A DNA stretch of 13,714 nt from an uncultured Desulfomonile sp. (lineage in GTDB: Bacteria > Desulfobacterota > Desulfomonilia > Desulfomonilales > Desulfomonilaceae), in the NCBI GenBank assembly GCA_903853735.1, contig CAINUH010000485.1:1-13714 (forward strand), read 5' to 3'. The position numbers were made by a program, and so were the translations under genes. The notes under the pieces were generated by a model. It was not told the DNA's origin and did no database searches. It saw only the letters and a list, made by a program, of their open reading frames with translations. This document shows, piece after piece, positions 1 to 7,966 of the stretch. Position 1 is the first letter of the stretch, and every line of letters starts with the position of its first letter.

Positions 1-209
1 AAGTCCTTTCCCCATTTGCGTATTGCGTCGGCCCACATTTTTCCGACAATCGTCCCTGTACGGTCTCCAAGGACCAAATCAAGGTAGTCCTGACCTGACC
101 GAGTCTTGCGGGCATCGACAGAACGAAGTTGGAAAAACTGGTCGATCGTGTAGCCCGTTTTAAAGTCCCTAATCAGAATCTGTGTTTCTTTGGAACTGCT
201 CATGTTCAT
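1..209 (-). CDS. YhaM-type OB-fold/HD 3'-5' exoribonuclease, N-terminal part (cut by window edge)
   Basis: Only the first 69 codons are inside the window; the gene runs off the left edge. The visible part is an OB-fold nucleic-acid-binding domain. After a short start (MNMSSSKETQILIRDF) come the stretches FFQLRSVDARKTRSG and YLDLVLGDRTGTIVGKMW, which match the opening of the YhaM/CBF1 family (OB domain followed by an HD phosphohydrolase domain, a 3'-5' exoribonuclease in Firmicutes). The HD domain itself would lie outside the window, so the enzyme activity is inferred from family layout. The start at 209 is uncertain: a second ATG lies at 203, neither has a strong Shine-Dalgarno sequence, and the frame stays open upstream to a stop at 281-279. 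It lies about 200 bases downstream of the acyltransferase/dehydrogenase fusion on the same strand; that gap shows nothing recognisable. Confidence 0.72.
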   Translation of the reverse strand, partial: MNMSSSKETQILIRDFKTGYTIDQFFQLRSVDARKTRSGQDYLDLVLGDRTGTIVGKMWADAIRKWGKD

Positions 210-409
210 GGCTAGGCTCAAATCTGACGCCCGACACGCACGGATGGCTCTGCTATCAGTGGGCCTACGGAATCGTCGTCAATCATTTTATTATGTCCGG
301 ACATTTTTGGAAAAGGTCACTCCCCGGCTACAAGGACTGGTGTATCCTAAGAAAAAAAGTCGGTTACAATACAAGGGGAATCATCTTTCAAAAGAGATCG
401 GATTGCAGG

Positions 410-2788
410 TCATTTCGAAGACCGGTAGCGCAATGTAGACGGTATGGGATAGCTCATCCTTGGGCTAAGGGCATCCAGGCATTTGTCTATAAAGCTGTCC
501 ACGTCCACCTGCTTTCCACCGTGGAGGATGGAATAAATCTCCCCCAGAATAGGAGGATGAAAGCCTCGCTGAGTCGCTATCCTCTGAGCCAGGCGACAAG
601 CCTCAAAACCCTCAATGGCTATTTTCTTTTTTCTGTACTGTTCGAGCAACAGACGAGCCGGCCTTGACCTACCGTGTTTTTCATCCATTTCAGCCAAATC
701 TCTCCCAAATGTTGCCGAACGTCCACCGCGGCAAGTAGCCAGAAGGTCCGCCATCCAGACCTGGCTCTCTGCGTCGAATGTCTCCGGCAAGGCTCCAAGA
801 AGTAATCCGAAATGCCTTATTTCAGTGGTTACAAGAGTTGCATAAGTGGCAAGAAAATTTTCAGGAACACGCTTCGCGCCTTCAAGTATTCCAAAACCAA
901 TGGCATAAACGTTCTTGAGCGCGGCCGAGATAGTCGTACCAATGACATCGCTGGAGAAAACGACTTTGAAACGCCGTGTTTCAATAAGGGGTCTCAGCCT
1001 TTCGAAAGTCTCATAGTGTTCGCAGGCAATCTGAGTGACTCCGGCTCCTCCGAGAACGATCTCGTGGGCCAGGTTGGCTCCAGAAAGGGCCGAGATCCTC
1101 ATCTTCTTTCCCAATCGACCCAATTCCTTTTGGACTGTTTGGCAAGGGAGTAATCCCGTTTCCGGAATAAAGCCTTTCGTTGCTATTACGAGGTCACTGC
1201 CCTCCGGTGCAAGTTCAACGATCTTTACTATGGTCGAGTAAAAATACTTGCTGGGCGTGACAATGAGAATCAGTGAAGTGTCACCGACAGCGGCCATAAG
1301 GTCTGCTTCAGGCCTCACCGACCTTGGCAAGGGAATATCCTTAAAATGCCACGGATGTCTCCCGTCCACGGTCAGTTTCTCGACGAGGTCCTCTCTGGAG
1401 TCGTAAAGGATAAGGGATTGCTCCGAGAGTTCTTCCTTCTTCAACAGATTCATGCCGATGTGAAGTGCAAGCGTGTAGCCCCACATTCCGGCATTAACGA
1501 CAGTCATTGTATTTCGGCCCTGCAGAGGATAAATTCGCCTGTCCGCATGGTAAGCATAAAACCTCATGAGAGCAGAATTATTCGGGGAATAGGTTCTACG
1601 GAAGATAGACCTGGAAACGGCCCCTCTACTGATCAAGGCCTTCAGGCCCCGCTGGATAGTTTCGGGCAAATCAGAGGTAACAACCTGATGAAATGGCGGT
1701 TCCTTGCGGTATCTGGTCTTGAAGAAGGACCGGATACTGTCTATTTCGTTCTCGACTTTTCCCCTCAGTATCTTGATGTCGACCTTATCCATCCCGAGCA
1801 TAGATTTCGCAACCAACTGACTAGGATGTATGAGCTTGTTGCGGGCGATTTCTTCTATACCTCGATGGGAGATCCTCTGAAGAGTCAGGGAACTGTCGTT
1901 GGCTATTTCAAAGGGTTCTCCAACAGCGGTAGACACGTCCCCGAACACCAAATCCAATCCCCTAAGAATCTTTTCCGACTTGCCCAGCCCCAACAGAAGG
2001 GGAATAAGAAAGGACTTGCTCGTGGGGAACATGGATAGCACAGGGAAGAACTTCGGAGAAGTCAGATAGCAGTCCTCAGGAATGCATGAATAGGAAATTG
2101 CGACTGGAATAACAAGGCCTCTACCTGTAGCCTTTACCGCAGCTATTACACCATGAGGAACGTATGGTTCCCGCAAGATTCCATCCCGAGACCTCACGGT
2201 GTATCTACTGGTTCTGGAAAAAAGGGCTTGGGTATCCGGACCTTCTGCCAAGGCTGCACAATACCAAGTGTAGGCACGGTGTTGAACTGGAGTGAAACTC
2301 TTCGGTACAACAAGGGTGCGAAAAGCCTTCAGCCACTGCGATACCCACCCTCTTGTGAGAGTACCTGAAGCATGCATGATGGGGGATGGTAACCCTATTC
2401 TCCGTGAGAGTTCGGCAGTGTGGGCATAGTCAAAGTATGACGTGTGGCCGACGAAAAAAAACTTAGGACCATCAAATTCGACTATCTTTCGCCTGATGGA
2501 TGCGGGAACCGGACTCGATACGTCCCTAAACATAGTCCTGGTTAAGAAAGTCAGGAGTGCAGATACGCGGCTATATTCCGTCGGGTCAAAAGAAACCTCT
2601 AATTCTAACAACGCTCGTTCAAGCTCTCGATAATCTCCTTTGGGCTCATGTTTCTCAGCAAGCTCCATCGCCCTTTCCCTGAGGGCCTGTACGTCAACGG
2701 ACGCAGGTCGAGGGTCTGAGAGATATTTTCTGAATTGTCTGAATCCCTCGTGGGAATCAAATGAAGCAAATGCCCTGGGTAGACTCAT
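410..2788 (-). CDS. Fusion of PlsB/DHAPAT-like glycerophosphate acyltransferase with GpsA-like glycerol-3-phosphate dehydrogenase
   Basis: A 792-residue protein with two enzyme modules. Residues ~60-330 are a PlsB/DHAPAT-type acyltransferase: HX4D motif HTSYFD (115-120), a block-III-like region LFSRTSRYTVRSRDG (189-203) and block IV VIPVAISYSCIPED (226-239). Residues ~427-775 resemble NAD(P)-dependent glycerol-3-phosphate dehydrogenase: nucleotide-binding loop NAGMWGYTLA (432-441), ATKGF (536-540), SGANLAHEI (569-577) and the catalytic-lysine segment ALKNVYAIGFG (623-633). GpsA would make sn-glycerol-3-phosphate from DHAP and the acyltransferase would acylate it to lysophosphatidate. Two departures from GpsA: the first glycine of GxGxxG is Asn432, and the usual R-N-R segment reads GRSATFG (689-695). 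Activity of that half is therefore less certain. Membrane association is likely but no clear transmembrane helix stands out. It starts 50 bases after the PsbP-like gene, so co-transcription is likely. The Shine-Dalgarno sequence is weak. Confidence 0.85.
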   Translation of the reverse strand: MSLPRAFASFDSHEGFRQFRKYLSDPRPASVDVQALRERAMELAEKHEPKGDYRELERALLELEVSFDPTEYSRVSALLTFLTRTMFRDVSSPVPASIRRKIVEFDGPKFFFVGHTSYFDYAHTAELSRRIGLPSPIMHASGTLTRGWVSQWLKAFRTLVVPKSFTPVQHRAYTWYCAALAEGPDTQALFSRTSRYTVRSRDGILREPYVPHGVIAAVKATGRGLVIPVAISYSCIPEDCYLTSPKFFPVLSMFPTSKSFLIPLLLGLGKSEKILRGLDLVFGDVSTAVGEPFEIANDSSLTLQRISHRGIEEIARNKLIHPSQLVAKSMLGMDKVDIKILRGKVENEIDSIRSFFKTRYRKEPPFHQVVTSDLPETIQRGLKALISRGAVSRSIFRRTYSPNNSALMRFYAYHADRRIYPLQGRNTMTVVNAGMWGYTLALHIGMNLLKKEELSEQSLILYDSREDLVEKLTVDGRHPWHFKDIPLPRSVRPEADLMAAVGDTSLILIVTPSKYFYSTIVKIVELAPEGSDLVIATKGFIPETGLLPCQTVQKELGRLGKKMRISALSGANLAHEIVLGGAGVTQIACEHYETFERLRPLIETRRFKVVFSSDVIGTTISAALKNVYAIGFGILEGAKRVPENFLATYATLVTTEIRHFGLLLGALPETFDAESQVWMADLLATCRGGRSATFGRDLAEMDEKHGRSRPARLLLEQYRKKKIAIEGFEACRLAQRIATQRGFHPPILGEIYSILHGGKQVDVDSFIDKCLDALSPRMSYPIPSTLRYRSSK

Positions 2789-2838
2789 GTGAAACCGATC
2801 TCAAAGAAAACATGTAAGACAATTACTCGGATTGGCAA

Positions 2839-3762
2839 TCAATTTACTATTCCGGTCGCCGGTCCTTCCGGAGTCCTTGATGGACCGCGTGGGCCAGGGC
2901 CGGGTCTGGGCGCAGGCGCGGGTTGTGTTGCCGGGCCTGCTGGAGCCGCTGGTTGCACTTCTGTCGAAGAAGGAGCAGGCGCGGGCTGCGTCTCCGGTCT
3001 CATCGTCTGGGGGGCGGGGGCCATCTGCTGAGGCTGCGCCGGGGTTGGAGGAGCCGCGGAAGGTTGTCTCGGCGTGAGCGTGGTTCCAACCGGGGGCATC
3101 GTCGGCTGAGCCTGAGGCTGAATCACGCCTGGGGTCGACGGCTTGGGGCTGGGTGGAGGAACAGATGGTTGGCTTTGAGACGCAACTCCAGGGATGAATT
3201 TTACAGAAACGAGAACATTATTAAAAATTTGATGAAATTTTTCCATACTTTGCGAAGGAGCCAAACACGATACTCTGAGGAGTGTCTGTTCTTGCTTAAA
3301 GAACACGATCACGATATCCATCCAAATCTTTAGCTTGTCCTCGTAAGCCTGGATGAAAAAATAATATGCTCCCGGCACTTCACATTTAAAATCGCCCTCA
3401 TCCAATATTTGCACAGTCTGTTTTTCCTTCGGGGTACTGGACTTTCCCTGAAGGTCACTGATACCGTTACGCAACTCTTGCTTGAATACTTCCAAAGAGT
3501 CCTTTACCGGAGAATGGGCAGCGATGTGAATTCGGCTTCGGAAGTTGTCGACAAGCTCGGGTGACTGAAATACGACGTAATAGTTACCCTGAGGCCGGTC
3601 TATCTTGACCCAGGAAGCTGGATACCTCATTGTAAAGCCGTATTCGTCGCTCGTGAAAATCTTGAAATCTTCAGCCGATGAGAATGCCGGGATCAAAAAA
3701 AGAATTGCCATCATCCAAAACATTGGTGTTCGTAAACACATACCCACCCTCAGCAGGCTCAT
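2839..3762 (-). CDS. Secreted PsbP-like (DUF1795-type) protein with long proline-rich tail
   Basis: A 307-residue exported protein of unknown function. Residues 1-30 form a signal peptide with a hydrophobic core around FWMMAILFLIPAF and probable cleavage after SSA-30. There is no lipobox cysteine, so it is probably soluble in the periplasm or released. Residues 36-190 resemble the PsbP/DUF1795/Mog1 fold, starting with the signature DEYGFTMRYPASWVKI (39-54). Residues ~195-307 are a low-complexity tail rich in Pro, Ala, Gln and Thr, probably disordered and possibly spanning or binding peptidoglycan (inference). The start at 3762 is supported by AAAGGAG about eight bases upstream; in-frame ATGs at residues 8 and 14 are alternatives. 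A perfect 8-bp hairpin lies just upstream of the ribosome-binding site. No catalytic residues are recognisable. Its immediate downstream neighbour is the lipid enzyme fusion. Confidence 0.75.
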   Translation of the reverse strand: MSLLRVGMCLRTPMFWMMAILFLIPAFSSAEDFKIFTSDEYGFTMRYPASWVKIDRPQGNYYVVFQSPELVDNFRSRIHIAAHSPVKDSLEVFKQELRNGISDLQGKSSTPKEKQTVQILDEGDFKCEVPGAYYFFIQAYEDKLKIWMDIVIVFFKQEQTLLRVSCLAPSQSMEKFHQIFNNVLVSVKFIPGVASQSQPSVPPPSPKPSTPGVIQPQAQPTMPPVGTTLTPRQPSAAPPTPAQPQQMAPAPQTMRPETQPAPAPSSTEVQPAAPAGPATQPAPAPRPGPGPRGPSRTPEGPATGIVN

Positions 3763-3784
3763 CGAAGAATCTCCTTTCGTCCGG

Positions 3785-3804
3785 GGACTCGCGCGGGCGA
3801 GTCC
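3785..3804 (-). other. Perfect 8-bp intercistronic hairpin upstream of the PsbP-like gene
   Basis: GGACTCGC (3785-3792) and GCGAGTCC (3797-3804) are exact inverted repeats around a 4-base loop. On the minus strand the hairpin lies between the glycosyltransferase stop (3954) and the Shine-Dalgarno of the PsbP-like gene. No U-tract follows on either strand, so it is better read as an mRNA stability or processing structure than as an intrinsic terminator. Confidence 0.5.
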
Positions 3805-3953
3805 GAATCATAACAGCTAACTCTGCACATGGTCAATTGTTTTCTCCCCGCAATTCAGTTGCCGGCCAAACAGGGTGCTGGGCCATTCAAAATAGTTACG
3901 GAAACGAGGCACGAAAAAAACTAGGTAGTGCGGTTCAGCATCACGGCCTGGCA

Positions 3954-5129
3954 TCATTTATAAACTGAGCCTCTCCATTCTATTCCCGTCCCAAAAGCCA
4001 CAGCCACAAGCGTACTGAGCGTAACCCAGGCGCTCAAAAGAATTCCTAGCGGCGCAGTTAATCCGTATAGCCAGTTCACCCCTTCTCGTTTCAAGAAAAT
4101 ACTGAAGGGAACGATAACCGCCGCCATCGCAGTCGAAGAAACTACTAAGAGAATCAGTTCCGGAGCGCCGGCCCCATGTCTCAGGACTGACAATACGGAC
4201 AGAACAAATATTACACATAAGAGGGAAAGTGAAATATAATTTGCAAACAACCGAATTATCTTGGAAACACTTTTCCCCAGGCACCCGTAAAATGTTCTAC
4301 GCCAGAAACGGCAGACGGAATATATACTTCCGAAAGGAGCCGTCCGAATCAGGCTGCCTGCCCTCATCACTCTCAACGTGCCGCCTCGCTCTTTGATGGC
4401 CTTGCTCATGGCTACATCTTCAGTTATCGTTTTTCTAAATTTCATCCATGTGCCCAGTGCGTCGTAGGTTTTCATTGCAATCATGATGAAACAGCCCGAG
4501 GCGATGGCTGCCGAACGGTGGCGGTCATTAACGTCGGACAAAGGATAGAGGGACAAAAGGCCGAGGGCCAAGTGAGGATAAACAACTCTCTCCGCGAATC
4601 CTCTCCTCGTGAAGCTTGGCAAAAGACTTAACATGTCAAGATCTTCGGACATAAATATCCCTATTGAGCGAGACAAGACGTCCGAACTCCAAAGCGCGTC
4701 GGCATCTGTAAAAACCAGGATATCTCCTGACGCCGATTCGGTCCCATTGAATAATGCGTGAGTCTTTCCAGTCCAATCAGCCGGACGGCAGGTCACAGAG
4801 GAAACTTTGATTCTAGAGTCATGGCGTGCCAAACACTTCATGATTGGCAACGTGTCGTCGAGGCTGCGATCATCCACCAGCAGGATCTCGAAATTACGGT
4901 AATCAGAGTCAAGAATCGACCTGACTGTCCGTTCTATGTTCTGTGCTTCGTCCTTCGCTGGTATGACAATGCTTACGAGAGGAGATGGGTCGGTAAGCTC
5001 CGGGCAGGAGGCTATTTCGAGGCGAGACTGAGTTTTGAGGCCCCGGACCAGAAGTAAACTCATGCGGAGTAACTCGGCTAACAGGGCGACCACGAAAAAT
5101 ACCCCAGCCCAAACGGCCCACACTGGCAA
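3954..5129 (-). CDS. Membrane-anchored family 2 glycosyltransferase (HpnB/CrtQ-like)
   Basis: A 391-residue inner-membrane glycosyltransferase with a GT-A fold. One N-terminal membrane helix (~5-27) precedes a cytosolic catalytic domain: VSIVIPAKDE (52-61), EILLVDDRS (81-89), the WTGK segment (119-122), the metal-binding TDADA (141-145), the catalytic TED (236-238), and FWRRTFYG (275-282) in place of the usual Q-x-x-RW. Three or more C-terminal helices (~295-385) follow, then a W-R-G-x-x-Y end. This layout matches the HpnB hopanoid-associated and CrtQ carotenoid glycosyltransferases, which transfer a sugar to a lipid acceptor; the acceptor here cannot be told. The start is TTG at 5129, with AAAGGGG ending eight bases upstream; the frame upstream reaches a TAG without any ATG. 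A GTG at 5123 is the alternative. It is the first gene of the left minus-strand block, which fits an envelope-lipid theme. Confidence 0.83.
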   Translation of the reverse strand: MPVWAVWAGVFFVVALLAELLRMSLLLVRGLKTQSRLEIASCPELTDPSPLVSIVIPAKDEAQNIERTVRSILDSDYRNFEILLVDDRSLDDTLPIMKCLARHDSRIKVSSVTCRPADWTGKTHALFNGTESASGDILVFTDADALWSSDVLSRSIGIFMSEDLDMLSLLPSFTRRGFAERVVYPHLALGLLSLYPLSDVNDRHRSAAIASGCFIMIAMKTYDALGTWMKFRKTITEDVAMSKAIKERGGTLRVMRAGSLIRTAPFGSIYSVCRFWRRTFYGCLGKSVSKIIRLFANYISLSLLCVIFVLSVLSVLRHGAGAPELILLVVSSTAMAAVIVPFSIFLKREGVNWLYGLTAPLGILLSAWVTLSTLVAVAFGTGIEWRGSVYK

Positions 5130-5478
5130 CTTTCCAGCCCCTTTCTCACTCTCTTTGTCTAATAGCCTGCACTACCTGAGGCAACAGCTATCGGCGGTCG
5201 CTCAGAACAGGCTTTACTTCTTGCCAAGAGAACTCTTGTGGCCTCAATAACCCACGGTGATTTTGATGTTCTTGATATAGCGCCGCGCTGTTAATCCCGA
5301 CTTGCGTCAACAACCTGTGAGCAATTGCAGAATTAACAGGCAACTTTTTCTCTCAGAACCATTAGCACGTTCAAATGATTAGTCAAACTGTTCCAGCCGA
5401 ACCGTTACATTTTACGACAAGTCGTTGTAGGCTCGACCAAGAGCGGAGACGGCAATCGCGCTACACTTCCGGTAAAGT

Positions 5479-5507
5479 TTGACTTGAACTGTGTGCTGTG
5501 ATATAAG
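5479..5507 (+). promoter_or_regulatory. Sigma70-type promoter for the PpiC-family gene
   Basis: TTGACT (5479-5484) is followed after exactly 17 bases by TATAAG (5502-5507). The downstream gene starts at 5581, giving a leader of roughly 65 bases. Spacing is ideal and five of six -35 positions match consensus. Confidence 0.7.
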
Positions 5508-5567
5508 GCTCACACTATGAAAAAGATTAAAATGATTAGTAAGTTACATGTCAACTAATAAACCGAT

Positions 5568-5574
5568 GGAGGAG
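5568..5574 (+). promoter_or_regulatory. Ribosome-binding site that fixes the GTG start of the PpiC-family gene
   Basis: GGAGGAG lies six bases before GTG at 5581. An upstream in-frame ATG at 5548 lacks such a site and would put 11 polar residues before the signal peptide, so the GTG is preferred. Confidence 0.75.
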
Positions 5575-5580
5575 ATTAAC

Positions 5581-6483
5581 GTGAAAAATAGCCTAAACAT
5601 ATCGAGATACTTGTTGTACGTCGCATGTGCCTTGGCAATCGCGTTAGCTTCAATCCCTACGCTCCTCGACGCCCAGGAAACAAAAGTCCTGGCCCGGATA
5701 GGAAATAAAACCGTTACTGAAGCGGACCTGAACGGGCTGGCAAATGCTGTACCCGAAAAGTACCGGGACCTGTATCTCACTCCGGAAGGCCGAAAGAAGA
5801 GCCTTGAATACGTAGTCAATATATATGTGCTTGCCGAAGAAGCTGAAAAGCAGGGCCTGGACAAGGCCCCGGATATTGGGAAACTCATGGACTTTACCCA
5901 AAAGGATTTGTTGGCGCGTATCTACCTGGACAGGATGGGTAAAGATCTGCCGCCTCCGTCTGAACAGGAGGCAAAGCAATATTTCGATAAGTTCCGAGAC
6001 CAGTTCACAACGCCTGAAAGCGTCCACCTCCACCACATTCTCGTTGCTACTGAAAAAGAAGCCAAGAGTGTGCTAGAACGCATTAAGAAGGGCGAAAAGT
6101 TTGCCGAGATCGCGGGTCAGGTTTCAATCTGTCCCAGTAAGAGCAAAGGAGGGGATCTTGACTGGCTTCCCAAGGGAAGTCTGGTTCCTGAGATAGAAGA
6201 GGTTGCATTCACAGTCAAGAGCGGCCAAATCACCGGCCCTGTGAAGAGTAAGTTCGGATATCACGTCCTCTTCGTCGAAGACAAAAGGCCGCCACAGGAG
6301 AGTTCGTTCGATATGGCCAAGGAGTATATATTCGAGCAGTTGAAATTCCAGGCACAGCAAGACAATTATGAAAAGTTGACGGATTCTCTCAGGAAAAAAA
6401 TGAACGTTCAGATCTTGCTTCCCCCGGACCAAGATTCACCTAAACCAGCCGGCCCAGTAGGACCATCCACCGGCCCCAAGTGA
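5581..6483 (+). CDS. Secreted parvulin-type (PpiC/SurA-family) peptidyl-prolyl cis-trans isomerase
   Basis: A 300-residue exported folding helper. Residues 1-~31 form a signal peptide (basic start KNSLNISRY, hydrophobic LLYVACALAIALASI). Residues ~33-140 are a SurA-N-like helical chaperone region (VLARIGNKTVTEADL at 36-50). Residues ~147-236 form one parvulin domain: VHLHHILVATE (148-158), the GGDLDWLPKG segment (190-199) and the closing FGYHVLFVED (225-234). A short Pro/Gly-rich tail ends the protein. Parvulins catalyse prolyl-bond isomerisation and, in SurA/PrsA-type proteins, assist folding of exported proteins outside the cytoplasmic membrane. With a single domain it is closer to PrsA/PpiC-type proteins than to classical two-domain SurA. 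It appears monocistronic, with its own promoter and a large hairpin after it. No lipobox is seen. Confidence 0.9.
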   Translation: MKNSLNISRYLLYVACALAIALASIPTLLDAQETKVLARIGNKTVTEADLNGLANAVPEKYRDLYLTPEGRKKSLEYVVNIYVLAEEAEKQGLDKAPDIGKLMDFTQKDLLARIYLDRMGKDLPPPSEQEAKQYFDKFRDQFTTPESVHLHHILVATEKEAKSVLERIKKGEKFAEIAGQVSICPSKSKGGDLDWLPKGSLVPEIEEVAFTVKSGQITGPVKSKFGYHVLFVEDKRPPQESSFDMAKEYIFEQLKFQAQQDNYEKLTDSLRKKMNVQILLPPDQDSPKPAGPVGPSTGPK

Positions 6484-6561
6484 AACGTTGTGCTGCTTCG
6501 GCTCGAAACAGGCAACACCGATGCTCAGTTTTTCCGCAGGTTGGTCCCAACCCCTGATAGA

Positions 6562-6619
6562 GCCCTGAAAGGGTGGCACAGAACCGGATCCTATTCTGAT
6601 TGTGCCGCTCTTTCAGGGC
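6562..6619. repeat. Large imperfect palindrome between convergent genes (REP-like element or bidirectional terminator)
   Basis: Arms 6562-6580 and 6601-6619 are 19 bases each; 17 positions pair exactly and the other two can form G-U wobbles in RNA, around a 20-base loop. The arm begins GCCCTGAAAG. The element sits between the PpiC-family stop (6483) and the convergent stop at 6625. There is no T-run on either side, so it is either a hairpin that blocks read-through both ways without a U-tract or a dispersed palindromic repeat. Confidence 0.6.
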
Positions 6620-6624
6620 CGGCG

Positions 6625-7425
6625 TCACTCTTCCAGAGGGACGAACATGTCCTCAGCTTCTTCCGTCATTCCTTTCATGTCTCCCACCTGCTGGTGAATT
6701 CTGTCGAAGGCCTCCTCCGCTGAACGGGTCTTGAGGTCCTCTTCCCGCAACATCAAGGAGACGAGTTCATTGAAATAGGCCTGGTCGGTCAAGTGGATCT
6801 TGGTCAAAATATCGAGGGTCTCCTCGTCGGTGACATCCAAATCCTCCGGCTTTAGTTCTCCTCGATCCAGTCTCACCAAGAAGTCGGCCGGAAACAGAAC
6901 TTCCTCGTCGTCCTCGCTTAACTCAGACGATTTGGCCCATGATCTCACAATCTTATCTTGAAACGCAGATGCTACGACCTTCATGTCAAGACAAATGAGT
7001 AGTCGCGCAAAGGTCTCTTCGTCCTCTTCCAAAAAACTGACCATCCAGTGGTAAGCCGCAACAGGATCGGTAGTCCCCTTGGTCGAGAACAGCTCCTGAT
7101 CAAGATCGAGGACAGATTGTATGCGACCGGGCCTCATCAACGGCAGCATACCTATGTGAGTAGAACTCTGTGATTTCATAATTCTAAAGACGGTTCTGTC
7201 ACCCAGCTCATCCACAATGCCTCTGCTTTTCGCGTCATCAAGGAGGAAGAGGATGTCCTGTGCGCCTTTTGGATCGCGGATCGCCTGGCGACTGACCAAC
7301 GCCACCTGCTCATCCAGTGACAAGGATTCCATCAGCATGGAAGCCTGCTGCCTGTCCGTTTTAACGAGATCGAGTACTCGTCTGCCATCGTTTGAAATTG
7401 GTGCAAGAAGGTAGTCCTGCTGCAT
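6625..7425 (-). CDS. Acidic cytoplasmic protein resembling DUF6178 proteins, function unknown
   Basis: A 266-residue acidic protein with no signal peptide and no membrane helix. It is rich in leucine and acidic residues and predicted mostly helical, with phrases such as GRRVLDLV near the start, ALVSRQAIRDPKGAQDILFL, and an acidic run SEDDEEVLFPADFLVRLDRG. The general pattern, short helical blocks about a unit being at 'level' D/E-rich positions, recalls the DUF6178 family of Desulfobacterota and Myxococcota, but it is shorter than the family members I recall and the assignment is tentative. The start at ATG 7425 is preferred over longer readings because GGAGGAGGAG ends about eight bases upstream and the preceding gene stops only four bases before it. 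It is the last gene of a three-gene operon behind a TetR regulator and ends next to the large palindrome. Confidence 0.8.
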   Translation of the reverse strand: MQQDYLLAPISNDGRRVLDLVKTDRQQASMLMESLSLDEQVALVSRQAIRDPKGAQDILFLLDDAKSRGIVDELGDRTVFRIMKSQSSTHIGMLPLMRPGRIQSVLDLDQELFSTKGTTDPVAAYHWMVSFLEEDEETFARLLICLDMKVVASAFQDKIVRSWAKSSELSEDDEEVLFPADFLVRLDRGELKPEDLDVTDEETLDILTKIHLTDQAYFNELVSLMLREEDLKTRSAEEAFDRIHQQVGDMKGMTEEAEDMFVPLEE

Positions 7426-7429
7426 GCTG

Positions 7430-7966
7430 TTAACTCTCCTCCTCCTGGTTCCACCGTGGGTCCTCAACGGAGCGGACAGCTTCCAGCATGGAATCGTCGC
7501 CGCCAAAATCTTCGGAGGTCCACCCTTCAACGGGGGGGCTGTATGACTCGCCTAGGTTCAGAGAAACTCTCCTCCACTCCCTGGCGATCGTCATTAATTG
7601 CAAGGCCTTTACGAGGTTCCCACCCATTATTTCATCCGGGTTATCTCGAAAGGTAAACATTATCTGCCTGAGCCGAGGCGCCTGAGATTTGTCCAGTTCA
7701 ATCCCTCTGACGGCAAGAATTTCTCTTACGGTGGGCGGTGAATCGCCATTCAACGAGTCCAGGAGGTAATCCATGAGTCCTCTGGATAAGCGGACAAGAT
7801 TCCTCATACTGAAGGCCAGCGTTACCGGATCCATCTCCAAGGGATTCTTGGCTACCACATCGAAGTAGATTAGTTCACTGCCAGTATTCTCAGAGCAGAA
7901 CTCTTCGAAGCTCCTGAAATCTTGGCTCAATTCTGGACTGACCTGAATTCCTTCTTCGTCAGACAT
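7430..7966 (-). CDS. Conserved-looking acidic hypothetical protein in TetR operon
   Basis: A 178-residue soluble acidic protein that I do not recognise. It has no signal peptide, no membrane helix and no recognisable catalytic motif. It opens with an acidic segment, has a helical middle (DPVTLAFSMRNLVRLSRGLM) with a short linker NGDSPPTV, and ends with a strongly acidic tail (EDPRWNQEEES). A strong ribosome-binding site, GGAGGGAGG, sits about six bases before the ATG at 7966 and lies inside the end of the TetR gene, which it overlaps by eight bases. The next gene follows after four bases. This tight packing implies co-translation and a shared role with the DUF6178-like protein; whether the two form a complex cannot be judged from sequence. 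Confidence 0.8.
   Translation of the reverse strand: MSDEEGIQVSPELSQDFRSFEEFCSENTGSELIYFDVVAKNPLEMDPVTLAFSMRNLVRLSRGLMDYLLDSLNGDSPPTVREILAVRGIELDKSQAPRLRQIMFTFRDNPDEIMGGNLVKALQLMTIAREWRRVSLNLGESYSPPVEGWTSEDFGGDDSMLEAVRSVEDPRWNQEEES

Larger units (their letters stand above)
5130..5580. other. Divergent intergenic region between glycosyltransferase and PpiC gene
   Basis: No gene is visible in these 451 bases. The region holds the promoter at 5479-5507, a perfect 8-bp inverted repeat (CTGTTAAT at 5288-5295, ATTAACAG at 5332-5339, 36-base spacer), and an 11-base direct repeat AAATGATTAGT at 5373-5383 and 5530-5540. The last copy sits in the leader of the PpiC-family gene. Any regulator binding these repeats is unknown. 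Confidence 0.5.

Noticed and set aside
1346..2038. Long plus-strand open frame (230 codons) opposite the acyltransferase/dehydrogenase fusion
   Set aside because: It lies wholly antisense to a frame with clear acyltransferase and GpsA motifs and its own product shows no recognisable domain.
2923..3333. Arg/Gly-rich plus-strand open frames opposite the proline-rich tail
   Set aside because: They are antisense readings of the GC-rich Pro/Ala tract; long open frames are expected there by composition.
5548..5580. ATG 5548 as start of the PpiC-family protein
   Set aside because: It has no good ribosome-binding site and would bury the signal peptide behind 11 extra residues; GTG 5581 has GGAGGAG six bases upstream.
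7426..7530. Longer N-terminus (35 residues) for the DUF6178-like protein
   Set aside because: It would overlap the preceding gene deeply and its sequence looks non-coding; ATG 7425 has a strong ribosome-binding site.
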